Below are positions 45,001-53,309 of a stretch of 64,000 nucleotides of DNA, piece after piece. The notes beneath the pieces were generated by a model. It worked only from the letters and a program-made list of their open reading frames with translations, did not search any database and had not been told where the DNA came from. A program made the translations under genes and the position numbers. The first letter of the stretch is position 1. Every line of letters starts with the position of its first letter. The stretch comes from Helicoverpa zea (Eukaryota; Arthropoda; Insecta; Lepidoptera; Noctuidae). The stretch covers positions 8,308,001 through 8,372,000 of the forward strand of contig NC_061470.1 in NCBI RefSeq assembly GCF_022581195.2. The letters run 5' to 3'.

Positions 45001-45741
45001 CGCGCCCCCTCCCCGCGCCCGCGCCGCGAGTCCGCGCCGCCCTCCGACCGCAGCAACGACTCCAACGACGACATGGACTCCGTGCACTCGCTGCCCGCCG
45101 CGCCGCCCGCGCCGCCCGCCGCCGCGCCGCCCGCGCCCGTCGCCTCCTACGCCGACATCGCGCGCACCCGCCACAACATCCCCGACCTCATCGAGTCCTG
45201 CAACTTCTACGCCGAGCCCGAGCCCGGCGCCGCCGCGCCCGCCGACGACGGCTACCCCGCGCTGGCCGCGCGCCGCCGCGACGCCAAGCCGCCGCCGCCG
45301 CGCCGCAAGGAGCGGCCGCCCGCCGCGCCGCGCCCGCCCGACTGCCCGGCGCCCGACGTGGTGGCCGACCGGCGCCCGCCCGTCATCCTGCTGGACGAGG
45401 CGGTGCGGCCGCGCGACATGGACGGCGTCACGTTCGGCTTCGACGTGAACGAGCAGCTGCTGAGCGGCGCGGCGCGGCGGCCGCGCTGCGACCTGGTGCG
45501 CGACGCGGCCGAGGCGGGCGTGGCGGTGCGCGCCGGCTGCCTGGCGCTGCGCTACGTGCCGCCCGCGCCGCCGCCCGACGCCGCGCCGCTGCTGCAGCTC
45601 GTGGACTACGTGGGCGCGGGTGAGTGTCGCCGGCCCCGCCTCGCTCTGCGCGCGGCTGCATACTGACCACTCTGTTGTGTTTCAGCTTGGGAGGACGTGG
45701 TGCGCTGCGGCGGCGGCAAGGTGCGCTACTTCAGCGAGTAG
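24075..45741 (+). CDS. Large nine-exon gene of unrecognised family
   Basis: Exons, all GT-AG and phase-matched: 24075-24236, 33153-33263, 39094-39358, 40061-40199, 40767-40878 (or to 42501), 42739-42843, 44288-44380, 44479-45619, 45686-45741. The short form encodes 727 residues and the long form 1,268. I do not recognise the family. It lacks a signal peptide, membrane segments or a catalytic motif. Visible are a short acidic-helical N-terminal block (DDGQLRALLDEAITYKCPKD, KSSLFKELLEEVEQDEQAC), Ser/Arg-rich linkers, a Lys/Arg-rich stretch (KKPRRKKSSK), KRASSLEEL, DFQTVTKKRK, SYADIAR, FGFDVNEQLL and the terminus KVRYFSE. It looks like a mostly disordered cytosolic or nuclear scaffold; that is inference. 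The start (CAAGATGG) has a good context. Introns 1 and 2 hold a palindrome, a hAT relic and a LINE. The last large exon is extremely GC-rich. Confidence 0.8.
25360..25544. mobile_element. 185-bp MITE with TTA flanks
   Basis: Inverted ends TGCCCGTTTTCACCAACAA (left) and the complement of TGCTGATTTTCACCAAGAA (right), sharing the core TTTTCACCAA. The element is flanked by TTA at 25357-25359 and 25545-25547, a 3-bp target as in PIF/Harbinger-type elements. It has no coding capacity. Confidence 0.6.
27856..28005 (+). other. Candidate alternative terminal exon
   Basis: After an acceptor-like TTTCGCAG, 49 codons stay open in phase 0 (SLELVDQPVQ ... LQKRLVRM), then TAA at 28003-28005 and a perfect AATAAA at 28021-28026. 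Exon 1 (24075-24236) ends in phase 0, so the two would join to a ~103-residue short isoform. The same stretch has a donor-like AATGTAACT at its end, but splicing from there into exon 2 would give an immediate stop. It may instead be chance. No homology is recognised. Confidence 0.28.
28574..29683. repeat. 1,110-bp palindrome (fold-back element)
   Basis: Two 492-bp arms, 28574-29065 and 29192-29683, are reverse complements with no indel (each base x pairs with 58257 minus x) and no mismatch found where I compared them. The loop is 126 bp. GCCTCGACC occurs at both borders (28566-28574 and 29683-29691), overlapping the first and last base, and reads as a target duplication of 7-9 bp. Each arm carries two exact copies, 62 bp apart, of GATGTACGGAATATCGAAAG (left arm 28702 and 28764). 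The inner part of each arm (GCCGAGCCTTTCCCAACAA) and the loop (GTTTTACAAGGAGCGAC) are pieces of the dispersed repeat also seen at 39858 and 56382. The same 114-codon open frame in both arms is a by-product of the symmetry, not a gene. Confidence 0.9.
31441..32172 (-). mobile_element. hAT transposon deletion derivative with hATC relic
   Basis: Perfect 8-bp direct repeats ATGCGTAC (31433-31440 and 32173-32180) flank inverted ends TAGGGAATGCAATCCCGA / TCGGGATTGCATTCCCTA. On the minus strand, 32050-31799 encodes part of the hAT C-terminal dimerisation domain, including the hallmark LLPTSVESERAFSAAG. The rest of the transposase is gone. The subterminal region is full of CCCGCGGGAT/ATCCCG palindromes, possible binding sites. 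It is unable to move alone. Confidence 0.88.
33982..36882 (-). CDS. LINE ORF2: endonuclease and reverse transcriptase
   Basis: 966 codons without a stop. The N-terminal third is an APE-type endonuclease (ILHQNIAGLLNKSDMLAVHI, ICITEHFV, GGSCIFI, GDFNIDTL, and LDFALSDHTAQLL, the SDH catalytic box). The reverse transcriptase follows: VIVKPLLKKND, NYRPIALIPIFSKVFEKI, FTDMTRAFDCVDHETLI, GVPQGSVLGPLLFLIYINDL, MVLFADDSTALI (the FADD catalytic pair) and the thumb/C-terminal region with LLINISKTNVMHF and KFLGIIID. It nicks the target DNA and copies the element's RNA into it. The real start may lie a little downstream of the first ATG, because the conserved part begins near residue 18. All key residues that I can check are present. 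Confidence 0.92.
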   Translation of the reverse strand: MLLTRLKIVIFFVYNSINILHQNIAGLLNKSDMLAVHIQELSKKKKDVDIICITEHFVMAGHEKLLNFTNYKLGAIYSRPSQKRGGSCIFIKNGFEFKELSGISRHSIPNVIECCGLELTNHNLIIVCIYRPPKLSNLSVFYEKLDIVLKSLCSKSDKKIVMCGDFNIDTLKRNNLTLDFECFLLGYNLKLELRQPTRLSSNTCLDNFARSSQLKCMSEVLDFALSDHTAQLLKVTVVKSYRLKSWRIKKRDLSVENMTRFKKYLKCLFFTDIYQTDNANEAYDHFLEQFRWLYDLCFPHKLITVRTNKTVQWVSNGIRICSRKQRHLLWRYRLEPSNSNKNIFRNYSRRFRKIIKLTQKAQNNYFIETSSNKSKAAWQVINNKHRITEPISQIRYKNTDITNPTDIADAFNDYFIDQTQNNMTTTPNTNNMIKLTNNPNSIFMHPVSPQDIMRAIQSLKNKNSTGYDNIATKVIKFVSEDIAVHLSHILNLCISSGVFPDSLKTVIVKPLLKKNDKKDIANYRPIALIPIFSKVFEKIIYNSLNAFLSKYNILSAEQKGFRKNKGINIAVYDLLNVIMQNVDKKVPTCAIFTDMTRAFDCVDHETLINKLSAIGIRGNVLKLLKSYLSNRKQHTEISKICLKSKRENKYLSKERIIRYGVPQGSVLGPLLFLIYINDLPRHIEHPMVLFADDSTALIKCINKNTYEHDINSALRDIIHWLDQNNLLINISKTNVMHFYQRILPDMLQLEYNEQKVDQVTVAKFLGIIIDSQLTWKPHAENICNKLSVAAYILLNLAKKVSMTTRLTAYHGLVASVLRFGIIFWGNCSLREQVFKSQKRCLRAMCNLKVTDSCVPMFKSLKILTFPSLFIFETAVFVKSNMHLFIKVSDNSTRPIRKQYKNKLHVIRYDTALLRKSLLCMGPTIFNKIPDRLKTETIVLFKKKLLDLLINKCYYSICDFLTDKNLS
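36839..38140 (-). CDS. LINE ORF1 with degenerate SGNH-type domain
   Basis: 433 residues. Residues ~50-95 form a coiled coil (IKEQNKNLKIQLQSAHQEIE ...). A basic, Lys/Ser-rich linker (about 105-240) follows, then a C-terminal domain (about 250-425) with the block order of the SGNH hydrolase/esterase found in CR1 ORF1 proteins. LHIISNCNYLDAL stands at the GDS block, SPGIGLREMM at block II, IIMIGEKDF at block III and GKVNKQGTKRIFQ at the final His block. The usual catalytic Ser, Asn and Asp/His residues look replaced, so RNA/membrane binding rather than hydrolysis is likely. It would act as the RNA-binding partner of ORF2; that part is family inference. Confidence 0.72.
   Translation of the reverse strand: MDSGNENITYRNVRRTSSLTDLTILTDDKHMFDTTMMSIPDSLHDNSDIVSSDIKEQNKNLKIQLQSAHQEIENLNNENYRLKCDIQDMLKKLNTYKKVCLTPAKKSMTPSRKNKSLLQSNISTCLSHEECYNSCVDYVIMKQNKETQTNKDETPNKFLDSKIIKHNKESQTNSSTPYNRPESPIKSPSPSRNEVGKKKKKQIYTTPPKQLLTTKCVNNNNDKKREANKEMHLSGFQKAKKVIKRKLHIISNCNYLDALENIENTFREQFEYCHYVSPGIGLREMMTNITNKVKNLSIDDYCIIMIGEKDFKSAGNYMELVKFTRESLKTITHTNVIICCPTYVTGGLIQNCRVETFNNLLCLDIDTNKYAYFFDTNRDLTLDMYSYNTGKVNKQGTKRIFQSIYERLLIGLKNYPINSDVIDSSENSDFFRL
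38222..38290 (-). other. tRNA-like block upstream of the LINE ORF1
   Basis: Read on the minus strand, TAGCCTAGCGG (38286-38276) resembles a polymerase III A box, and GGATCAAATCTC (38241-38230) resembles a B box. They are about 34 bases apart, and the surrounding sequence can be drawn as a partial cloverleaf (GCGA/TCGT anticodon-like stem, GTG/CAC T-arm). It is too degenerate to be a working tRNA. It may be an internal promoter in the LINE 5' region or a captured SINE head. Confidence 0.4.
38929..39045. mobile_element. 117-bp MITE just upstream of exon 3
   Basis: Imperfect inverted ends CTCCCCACTCAGA ... TTTAAATG and CATTTAA-type complement ... TCTGAGTGGGGAG, continuing through CTCAAGTCACTCCTTAGTGA / TCACTAAGGAATGGCTTAAG, so nearly the whole element folds back on itself. 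It ends 48 bases before the acceptor of exon 3 (39094) of the large gene. No clean target duplication is seen. Confidence 0.7.
39858..39980 (+). repeat. Dispersed lepidopteran repeat
   Basis: CTCCCGAGCCCTTTCCCAAC ... ATGTTGGGGTTGGC ... AACCGGATGCGGCTGAGTAC ... GTTTTACAAGGAGCGACTGC ... ending AACCCAGTAACCCAGGCAA. The same order of blocks occurs at 56382-56508, and in pieces inside the palindrome at 28574-29683. It looks like a SINE or other short interspersed repeat; no Pol III boxes were identified. It lies in intron 3 of the large gene. Confidence 0.7.
40429..40619 (+). mobile_element. 191-bp Helitron-type element
   Basis: It starts TCTATACTAATATTATAAAG directly after an A, and ends GCAGAAGCTAG directly before a T, the A|TC...CTAG|T pattern of Helitrons. 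I know similar ends from small lepidopteran Helitrons. It has no inverted repeats and no coding sequence. It lies in intron 4 of the large gene, 150 bases before exon 5. Confidence 0.72.
43479..43817 (-). mobile_element. 339-bp Helitron-type element
   Basis: On the minus strand it begins TCTATACATATAATAAAATG after an A, and ends GTCGCGGGTAACAGCTAG before a T. It is the same class as 40429-40619, but its internal sequence differs. It lies in intron 6 of the large gene. No coding sequence. Confidence 0.68.
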
Positions 45742-47582
45742 CGCCGCGCGCAGCCCCGCCCCGCGCCGCCCGCCCGCGCCCGCCGGCCCGGCCCGGGCCC
45801 GGCGCCGCCTCGCCCGCGCCCTACTCTCGCGGATGTACCACCTACGTCTAACTATTGCTTACTTTAGAAAACAAAAATAAACAGATAAGATATTGAATCT
45901 TCCGCGGTGCCCTCGAGACATGTGTATGACGATGCTAGTGTGTTATTGCATCGTTGACGGCCGAGCGTGGTGAAGTGTGACGTGACGGACTCGACAGAGT
46001 GATGCGGTGACGTCGGGTGTGAAGTGCGGCTGGCGATCGCACGGTGATGCGTCGGTGCAACTGATCAGTATCTCGTTTACTATCAAATATATGTGAAGTG
46101 ATTACACTACTTAACCAGTGTCATCGCTGTGATTGAAATAAATTTAATTTCGCTTAAAAATATAAAATGTGGCAATAAGCATTTAACGGTTCAATTTTCA
46201 CTTTAAAAATCTTTATTTGTTAAAATTAATTTAGAGGACTACGTAATTTAAGTTTGTGGTCTGGCGCGTGGACGATGCGGGATGAATGCAGTCGTGAACG
46301 TTACGAAATCATTGTATGCGTGAGGCTCACTATCGCTATAACATTTAAGGATATTTCACTAAACAATGCGTGTATATGATATTTGCATTTGCTGTAATTT
46401 AACATGTTGTTCTGCTTAACCTTGTAAAAATTATTAGCGTGTATGTACGGGCCGGGATGAGCATCAGCCTCCCGGCAGTACAGCGCCAGCCGCTCGCCGA
46501 GCGGTATGTGACAGCGCGTCACGTCGCAACGCGCCAGACGAACATTACTCTTTTTTGGTTCCAGTTAAAGAGGCATGTATTATTTTGTTTCTGTTGATTT
46601 TTATTATGCTTTTGTTATGCTGTAATCACAAATATTTGGTAGATTTTTCTAACTAGCCACTCAAGTCTATTTTGTTATATATTTTTAAGTTTTACCATTA
46701 GATACTACCTACTGTAAATAAAATGAAGATCTTATAAGGAGTAACTGGCCATACTATTATGGGGCGGCGCGACTACACTTGCTCATGTCCTTTGACGATA
46801 AGATTTTATATCGAGCTCGTCAACTTCCACAAGTTTATTTTGAGATCATAATTATAATGTAAGTAATGTTATGCGATGTCACCACTGGCTGTGTGATTAT
46901 ATTATTTTGTTATGTGTTGGAATGTACATTATTTTGTAAATAAATTTTTGATTTGGAGTCGTTAGTAAGGTCATGAACAAGTGGAATAGTGCCGATATTT
47001 GAAATTAACATCTAAATAATGTATACATGAGGGATTGTGTTATGTGCATGCGATGAAACAGCACCGAGCGCGGCGTCAGCGTCGCCGAGAGTGTTCTTTG
47101 TTCATTTATTGTAATACAGCCTTATGTATTATAACGAATGAAAGTTTGACCAAACATTTATATAGTCATTAGGAAGTCATTTAAAATTCATCGTAGTCTT
47201 GATGATTAAATACAGCCACAACTATTGTCCTAAGTTAGTAAACTGTATTCTTAAATCCATTTCAAATAATGAGTGTTACTTTGGGTATGTGAACATCTTT
47301 AAAAAAACAAATGGCTATTGTATGAATCGTGTGATGAGTGACGTCAATAGATAAAATCATGGTTTATTTAAAATCTCCAAACTGCAAGTGGGAATTATAA
47401 TTATGATATATAATAGGCAAGTTAACGACAAGCCGCATTTAAGTAACAAATGTTTTGTGTGATTGTTTCCATTTGTCTTTTCCATATTTCCATGCATTCA
47501 CGCTTGCATTATGTCTCGCTAAATATAAAATTCAAACGTCATTCTATTTGCCTATGATTTTGAATTAGGCAAAGGTATAGAT
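45742..47582 (+). other. 3' UTR and downstream region of the large gene
   Basis: Begins GC-rich (CGCCCGCGCC-type runs to about 45830), then becomes AT-rich. A perfect AATAAA lies at 45876-45881, 135 bases after the stop codon; further AATAAA-like sites later allow longer 3' ends. No other gene or repeat was recognised here. Confidence 0.5.
45876..45881 (+). terminator. First polyadenylation signal of the large gene
   Basis: Perfect AATAAA at the first AT-rich point after the GC-rich end of the coding sequence. It gives a 3' UTR of about 150-160 bases. Confidence 0.55.
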
Positions 47583-48424
47583 AGTTCAACTCAGATTTGC
47601 GCGCGGCCCTATGTGTGCGTCGGCTTGTAAATATACAACTTTCATTCGTGTGACAGTGACGTCGTCCGAGCATGACGCGTTCTCATCGCTTTTTGTTATG
47701 GGTACAGTCGTTTACAAAAATGTCTAGTTCTTTAGTTATTTAAGGAGTCAGGTAGCGTTTCAAAAAAATGAAACAACATTCAAAGCTTTTTATTATTACA
47801 TTTTACAGTTTATCATTATTTTCTCATACGGCTTTTCAAATTGACATTGACAGTATCTAAGAAATAAATGAAGTGAAATATCTAAGATGAATTAAATACT
47901 CCTTACATATTTTCTAGCTCGGGGTACGCGGTCAATAAATAAATGTGTGGACTAAGAATGTAAAAGACCTATAATTTAGTATAATAATGGAAACAAAATG
48001 TGAGGGGAATTTTAAAAAATTATATTGCTTCGCATAATGTTGACCAAAATAAGACGGAAATAATGAAACTCATAAATGAACGTTTAAGTCAAATTGATGA
48101 AGGGATGTTGGGTAATACTTGTCGACATGTACAAAAGAAAAAAGAAGAATACTATAGACATTTTGACATGGGAGTCAGAATTTATAATTAACATTGGTGA
48201 AAGTAGCGAATCCGAAAATTCATCATTTGATTTTTCAAGTAGCGATACAGAATCATTATAAATAAATAAACTAAATTACGTAATAACTGTACTTTAAACA
48301 GCCGTATACAACCCCTAAATAACTGTATTTGTACCCGACTGTACCTCTTGTCACGCACACAAAGTCACTGTATATGTACAAGGGTTACCCACACATAGGG
48401 CCGCGCGCACGACTGAGTTGAACT
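47583..48424 (+). mobile_element. Decayed Tc1/mariner-superfamily-like transposon with inverted ends
   Basis: The ends pair as inverted repeats: AGTTCAACTCAGATTTGCGC ... GCGGCCCTATGTGTG at the left, and the complement of AGTTCAACTCAGTCGTGCGC ... GCGGCCCTATGTGTG at the right. A second inner pair is built on GGTACAGTCG. Between them lies a transposase remnant (47988-48261). No perfect target duplication could be read. It is flanked by unrelated intergenic DNA. Confidence 0.7.
47988..48261 (+). pseudogene. C-terminal relic of a DDE transposase
   Basis: From a stop just upstream, the frame reads WKQNVRGILKNYIASHNVDQ ... then NTCRHVQKKKEEYYR, the W..vKgyv..HN / C.HV.k.E..Y pattern of DDE (IS630/Tc1-type) transposase C-termini. 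After about 48155 the family-like acidic tail (WESEFIINIGESSESENSS) continues in another frame to a TAA at 48259-48261, so a small indel has broken the gene. The catalytic core is missing. Confidence 0.65.
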
Positions 48425-51400
48425 TACTATAAGGTGTTCTAATGATGTTTTGCTCTTATGGTATTTAGTATGTTGGTAAGCAAGCAGGCTGTTAGTTCTA
48501 TTTTTGTTGTGAACCACAACATTTATTTTGTATAAAACTAGTCGAGTTCAAAAATAAATTATTCGTACGAAGTTTTCGCGATTTGTTTTTCATCCAAAGT
48601 AAATATAACAATGAGCATTTCTAATTTTACTGAGATTTAAAATTAGTCTTGTATTGGCTTTTTACTTGTATCAGTTTATCATCATTATTTCATCAGGGTC
48701 CTTGGCTTACAATCAACTATTGTGTAAGGAATTATTAATTTTCGTCAAGAACTTCTGTTAAATGAATCATTGAAATGATACCCTATTTGGTCAACTAAAC
48801 AGTTCTCTCGATAGAAAAAAATATTACTCTAAATGAACAAATCCTACCATAAAATATTTTCAAAATAACATATTACCAACTAAAATAAATAAATTTAGTA
48901 AAATTTTGTTGTGTAATTAATTACATCAGGTTATTCTGCACAACGCAACTTATTATTTGGTCACAAAAAGATACATAGATGCTAATTGTTTGGTTAATAT
49001 GTCTAAACCAAGGAAAATGTTATGTAGATTTCTGTGTTCAGCAGCCACTTCCTGCAAAACATCGACCGAATAGTGCAAAGCATGCACTATTCCTTGTAAG
49101 TAATACAAAGGAGAATACCTATCTCGTGCCGAACTAGAACTCTATGGGCGCTTTCAATTTATGCGTTTCTTGAAGGCCAGTTGCGATACGGGACGGCTGC
49201 GGACAGTGCGGTCGGTCCAGTTGTCGAGCTTTCGTCGTACAGACGCTGTACGTCTTACGCACCACTTCGGTACCGCAGCAGGCCGTCAAGAAACGCATAA
49301 TAATTGAAAGCGCCCTATGACTGCCATGAAACCGGTCATAACAATATAATACAAGCAACAATAAATCACTTGTGACAAGTCTTCCACTTCATACGTAAAA
49401 GGTTGGTGAGTTCAAATGTATAAAGGTACAATATTATTAACCAAACAATTAGTGCTATTTAATACGAATCAAAATCTAGTGAGAAGGATCTGATGTATAG
49501 GAATGCTTAAGTTTTAGTTTTTATTTTTATTCTGCTAAAGCTTTAGCTTAATTTCCATTTAAGCTTAGGGGCCCATTTATGCAAACCATTGAGAGCCAAG
49601 CTAATTTATGATGTAAATCTTTACAAAAAGAATAAGTATGAACGGCCACAACATTGTAAATATAGTGTACATTTATTTCATTTTATTTTCAGAGAGATAA
49701 TGTTTTTTAATATTGTTGAGATTGATATCAATGTACTGAGAGGAAGCTCATATCAAAGGTATAGAAATTATTTATTATTTCTTTCCCTTGTAAAATATGT
49801 ATATAGATATGCAGAAAAATATCCGATTCTATCATTTTAGCATCCTAGACGTTAAAGATAAAAGATCTCTAAGTTGGATGTTGTGACTTGACACGGAACA
49901 GACTGCGACAGCGCGGGCCGCGCGCCGCTGTGCCCGCGCAAACCGCCTCGCGCGCACTCACCGCTTTGCATTCTCATTCTGATACTAATTATATGTGTCG
50001 AAATCTCTCCTTTATTTCTAACGTCTTCAATTGATGCCTTTGGGTGCTCGACGCAGCAAAGCGTTATATTTATTTTCATTCGTGAACACCACGTTGTACT
50101 CAAGTACAATATGGAAATTTGCATCGGCACAACGGTGATAGCGCACCCCGCTGTCCGCTTGGGGGTAGCCCCTCCAAATATTACGATATGTATCGCTATA
50201 ACTATGCAGAAAACATAACAATTTAAATATATTAATTTTATTGTATTTTTAAAGGCTACTTGAATATTTTTTTAACGCAAAGTATCTGGAGATCTAAAAT
50301 ATACATAAGAGAATATAGTGAAAGTATGGATGAGCTAAAATTAATTATCCTGAGCTGAAATAAATGTAATTATTTTGTTTAGGTAATGGAGTGATATTGC
50401 TTAGGAAAGCTATTTGGCGAAGTGTAAATGTATAAATAAATTAATGCTGAGACATAAGTTTTGTGCGATTACATCATTTTCTTGATGGATATGTATTTTG
50501 TTACAATACAACATATTACAAAGACTTAATTGTTTATTGTAACGGCGTAGTTCCACTCAAATTATCTGTACGGAAAATGGTGCAAACGTTCTGTATCATA
50601 ATATTATGTACCAATATGAGAAATTTTATTTATCTGCTTTGCATCTAACTGTATAATAATTATTCTAGGTTTTTACTCTGTTCGTTACTTGTATTCACGG
50701 CCTTTTAGTTTAATGTGGGTTTAATGACGACGTTCTTGCTATAACATAAAGTTGAAAATAATTTAAATATTCGTAAACGAAACCTATAATATTAAAATGA
50801 TGCCTAAATCATTGCTATTAGATCCACTAGTAATGAGAAAGCTATTGGAATCTTAAAAAAATCTTCAAATCAAAAATCGTACGGTTATAAACTATGCTTT
50901 AAAAACCATGAAGTTGAAAACTAATATTTAGACGTCGTCGTTAAAGTGTGTTCCTTAGTTTTTGAGACTTACGATTGCAGTCTCAACGTACAAACTCTTG
51001 AAGATTTGCGCCCCGTATGCACGCACTAATCACTTTGAGGTAACGTAACGTATGCTTAATATTTAATTTAGAAAACAAATATTACCAATTGGTTTATTTT
51101 ATGATGAATAGACTAACGAATAATTATAATTTTAATGTTACGTTACGTGACCTCGATTCTGAAGCTGCGGGCACTGAAAAATCTTATAAATGCGAAATAC
51201 GTCTCTCTTGTTTGATTACAAAAATATCGTTTGGGTTAAAAGGTTAAACACTCAGTCGTGACAAAACCTTTTTTTAGTTCGATTTTCTTCACAAATGTAA
51301 AATAACACATCTGGATGGTTAAAAATAACACATTTAAAAATATACAGTGAAGATTGAAAATCGAATTTTAAAATCGAATCGAAAAAAGTTTCGTCTAAAT

Positions 51401-51881
51401 ATATTTATGGTCATGCAGGCGCGACAATAATATTATTTCAACCTAAAATTTTTCCTGTACATTATTATATTACTGATGTTCCTTTTTGTAAATGTGAATA
51501 GAGTAAAAATTTAGTACCGATTTTAACTGTAAAAGATTTGTTTATATAAACAATATTGTAACCAACTGCAATTTACAGTTATGTACTTTTTCACTGTTTC
51601 CGTTTTCTTAATAAAATGTTGAAAATAGCAAATCTTTTATTTTTTTTTACACATCCACAAACAGTCCAATGTTTCTTCTTGACAATTGTTTATTTTAAGA
51701 CTAATAAAGCTCAGCATAAAGGTATAGGTTTATGTTTGACCTCACGCGACAGACCACAGCGGCTGCAGTTGGGAGTCCCAAAAAAAATGCCTGGAGGGCT
51801 ACAGAGGGAATCCCACTGGGATGCTAACTCTTTTATAGATGTAAATGATGTTTTGGAGCCTGTAGACTAAAAATAAATATA
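48425..51881. other. AT-rich intergenic stretch
   Basis: No gene is recognised. It contains a MITE at 49145-49315. A GC-rich patch at about 49910-49960 (GCGCGGGCCGCGCGCCGC) is unexplained. The open frames here are short and lack family similarity or splice-site support. Confidence 0.4.
49145..49315. mobile_element. 171-bp TA-target MITE
   Basis: Inverted ends TGGGCGCTTTCAATTTATGC...GTTTCTTGA and the complement of GGGCGCTTTCAATTATTATGC...GTTTCTTGA, with TA on both outer sides (49143-49144, 49316-49317). The two arms differ by small indels. The middle is GC-rich with no reading frame. Confidence 0.68.
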
Positions 51882-52006
51882 CAGTAGAATCCGTTTGTTA
51901 TGACTCCGCCTATATTGACCAACCGTTTATTATGACGTAATTACACTACGAAGTTTGGTTTTCTTACTAAATTCTCTAAAAAAGTCGGATATATTGACTT
52001 CGCTTA

Positions 52007-52864
52007 GGGGCTGCCTCCACGAGCAAGAGAATCGCGACGAGGCAGCGGGGCGGCGGCGGCGGCGGCGCGGGAGCGGCAGGATCTTACGCGTATAATCAAA
52101 TGGACCGGCCCTCGAATACAGCGGCGCGGCGGCGGGCAACGAGCGGTGCGCTCCAGTCAAGCGGTGACCGCCCGCGTTGGGCGTCTGCATTGTAGGCATA
52201 GTGTTATACATTTTTTTTGTGACGTATCAGAATGTCTTCGGACGTGCAAGAGCTAATTATTTCGGCCATCTTTGAGAGGACACCCATATGGAACAGCAAA
52301 AACAACAGAACACAACACTACACTGCTATAGTGCCGCGCGATCTGCCCGCTAGTTTCGAGAACAGGTATGCGTTGCCCGCCCCGCTCCCGCGCCGCCGCC
52401 GCTGCCGCCCCGCTGCCCGCAAAATTCGAGGCAGAGGCCTCATATCGTTGGATAATCTCCACGAACGAGCGATAATTCCGCCGCGTATCGTCGCGAGTCA
52501 TTACGGTATCGCGGCGACTCTTAACGGTATCGCCGCGTTGCCTTGACGTCACGTTGCCAAAGAAAGGATTCAGTTACGTGCCAGACGAGAGCGAAATAAG
52601 TAAAGCGAGAGGCAATGCTGAAATGACGCTGCGTTTGACAGCGCGCCCGCCGCGCGCTCGTCGCTCGGCGCTGCGAGCTCGCAGCGGTCGCTTTGCTAGT
52701 CGCGGCGGGCTAGCGACGATGTAATGACGTTTTGCGCGCTCGTTGCCACTCGTCGCATCGCGGCGATAATATCGCCGTGTGGGGACGGTTCCATAGAGAG
52801 TGTATAGAAAAACGTGGCATGGCGATAATATCGCCGCGATTCTCTCGCTCGTGGAGGCAGCCCC
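52007..52864 (+). mobile_element. PIF/Harbinger-like element nested in the pogo-like element
   Basis: Inverted ends GGGGCTGCCTCCACGAGC and its complement GCTCGTGGAGGCAGCCCC, continuing as AGAGAATCGCG. The 3-bp TTA (52004-52006 and 52865-52867) is the TWA target of PIF/Harbinger. The interior is GC-rich with repeated ATATCGCCGCG/CGCGGCGATA motifs. It retains the start of a reading frame at 52232-52365, but no DDE transposase is seen. Confidence 0.72.
52232..52365 (+). pseudogene. MADF-like first exon relic inside the Harbinger-like element
   Basis: An ATG opens a frame of 45 residues (MSSDVQELIISAIFERTPIW ...) followed by a donor-like AACAG|GTATGC. The pattern (helical start, hydrophobic ILI, then P-I/L-W) is like the first helix of a MADF/Myb-SANT DNA-binding domain. 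PIF/Harbinger elements normally carry such a second protein. The following exons are not present in recognisable form. Confidence 0.4.
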
Positions 52865-53095
52865 TTACAGTGACATATGCGTCACAATAACCGACTGAGC
52901 TGCATCCTACCTTCAACAATAATCGGGAGAGTACCTAATGCGATATCCGACGACTTGTTTTAATCAGAGAAAAACGTACAACTTACTGCATCTTATTTCT
53001 ATATTATCTCTCTTATGTTTTTGTCTAGTTAAATAAAAATGTACCGAATGTACGTACTGACAAAATGTTTTTTTTTCTACGAATTGCTTAGTATA

Positions 53096-53309
53096 GTTAT
53101 CGGCACGAATCTTGAGCTCCTCTGACCTACATCTGCGCAGAAGTGATTTATTAGCAAAGAACCAATCCCGAGTGACGGCTATGACGCAATGCACTGCGGG
53201 CCAATCACCGCTTTAGCCCGCCCCCGCGCCTCACTTCATACCACAAAAGGGACCCAATAAATTACTTCTGCGCAGGTGAAGGTCAGAGCTCAAGATTCGT
53301 GCCGATAAC
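53096..53309. mobile_element. 214-bp TA-target MITE nested in the pogo-like element
   Basis: Long inverted ends GTTATCGGCACGAATCTTGA...GCTC and the complement, continuing through CTGACCT ... CTGCGCAGAAGT, with TATA on both sides (53092-53095, 53310-53313). The middle (CGGGCCAATCACCGCTTTAGCC) is GC-rich. No coding sequence. Confidence 0.75.

Noticed and set aside
44489..45448. Long open frames in other frames and on the minus strand over the GC-rich exon (for example 44572-45174 minus)
   Set aside because: GC-rich coding DNA has few stops in any frame. The chosen frame alone has matching splice phases on both sides and non-repetitive motifs; the others give Arg/Pro/Gly runs.
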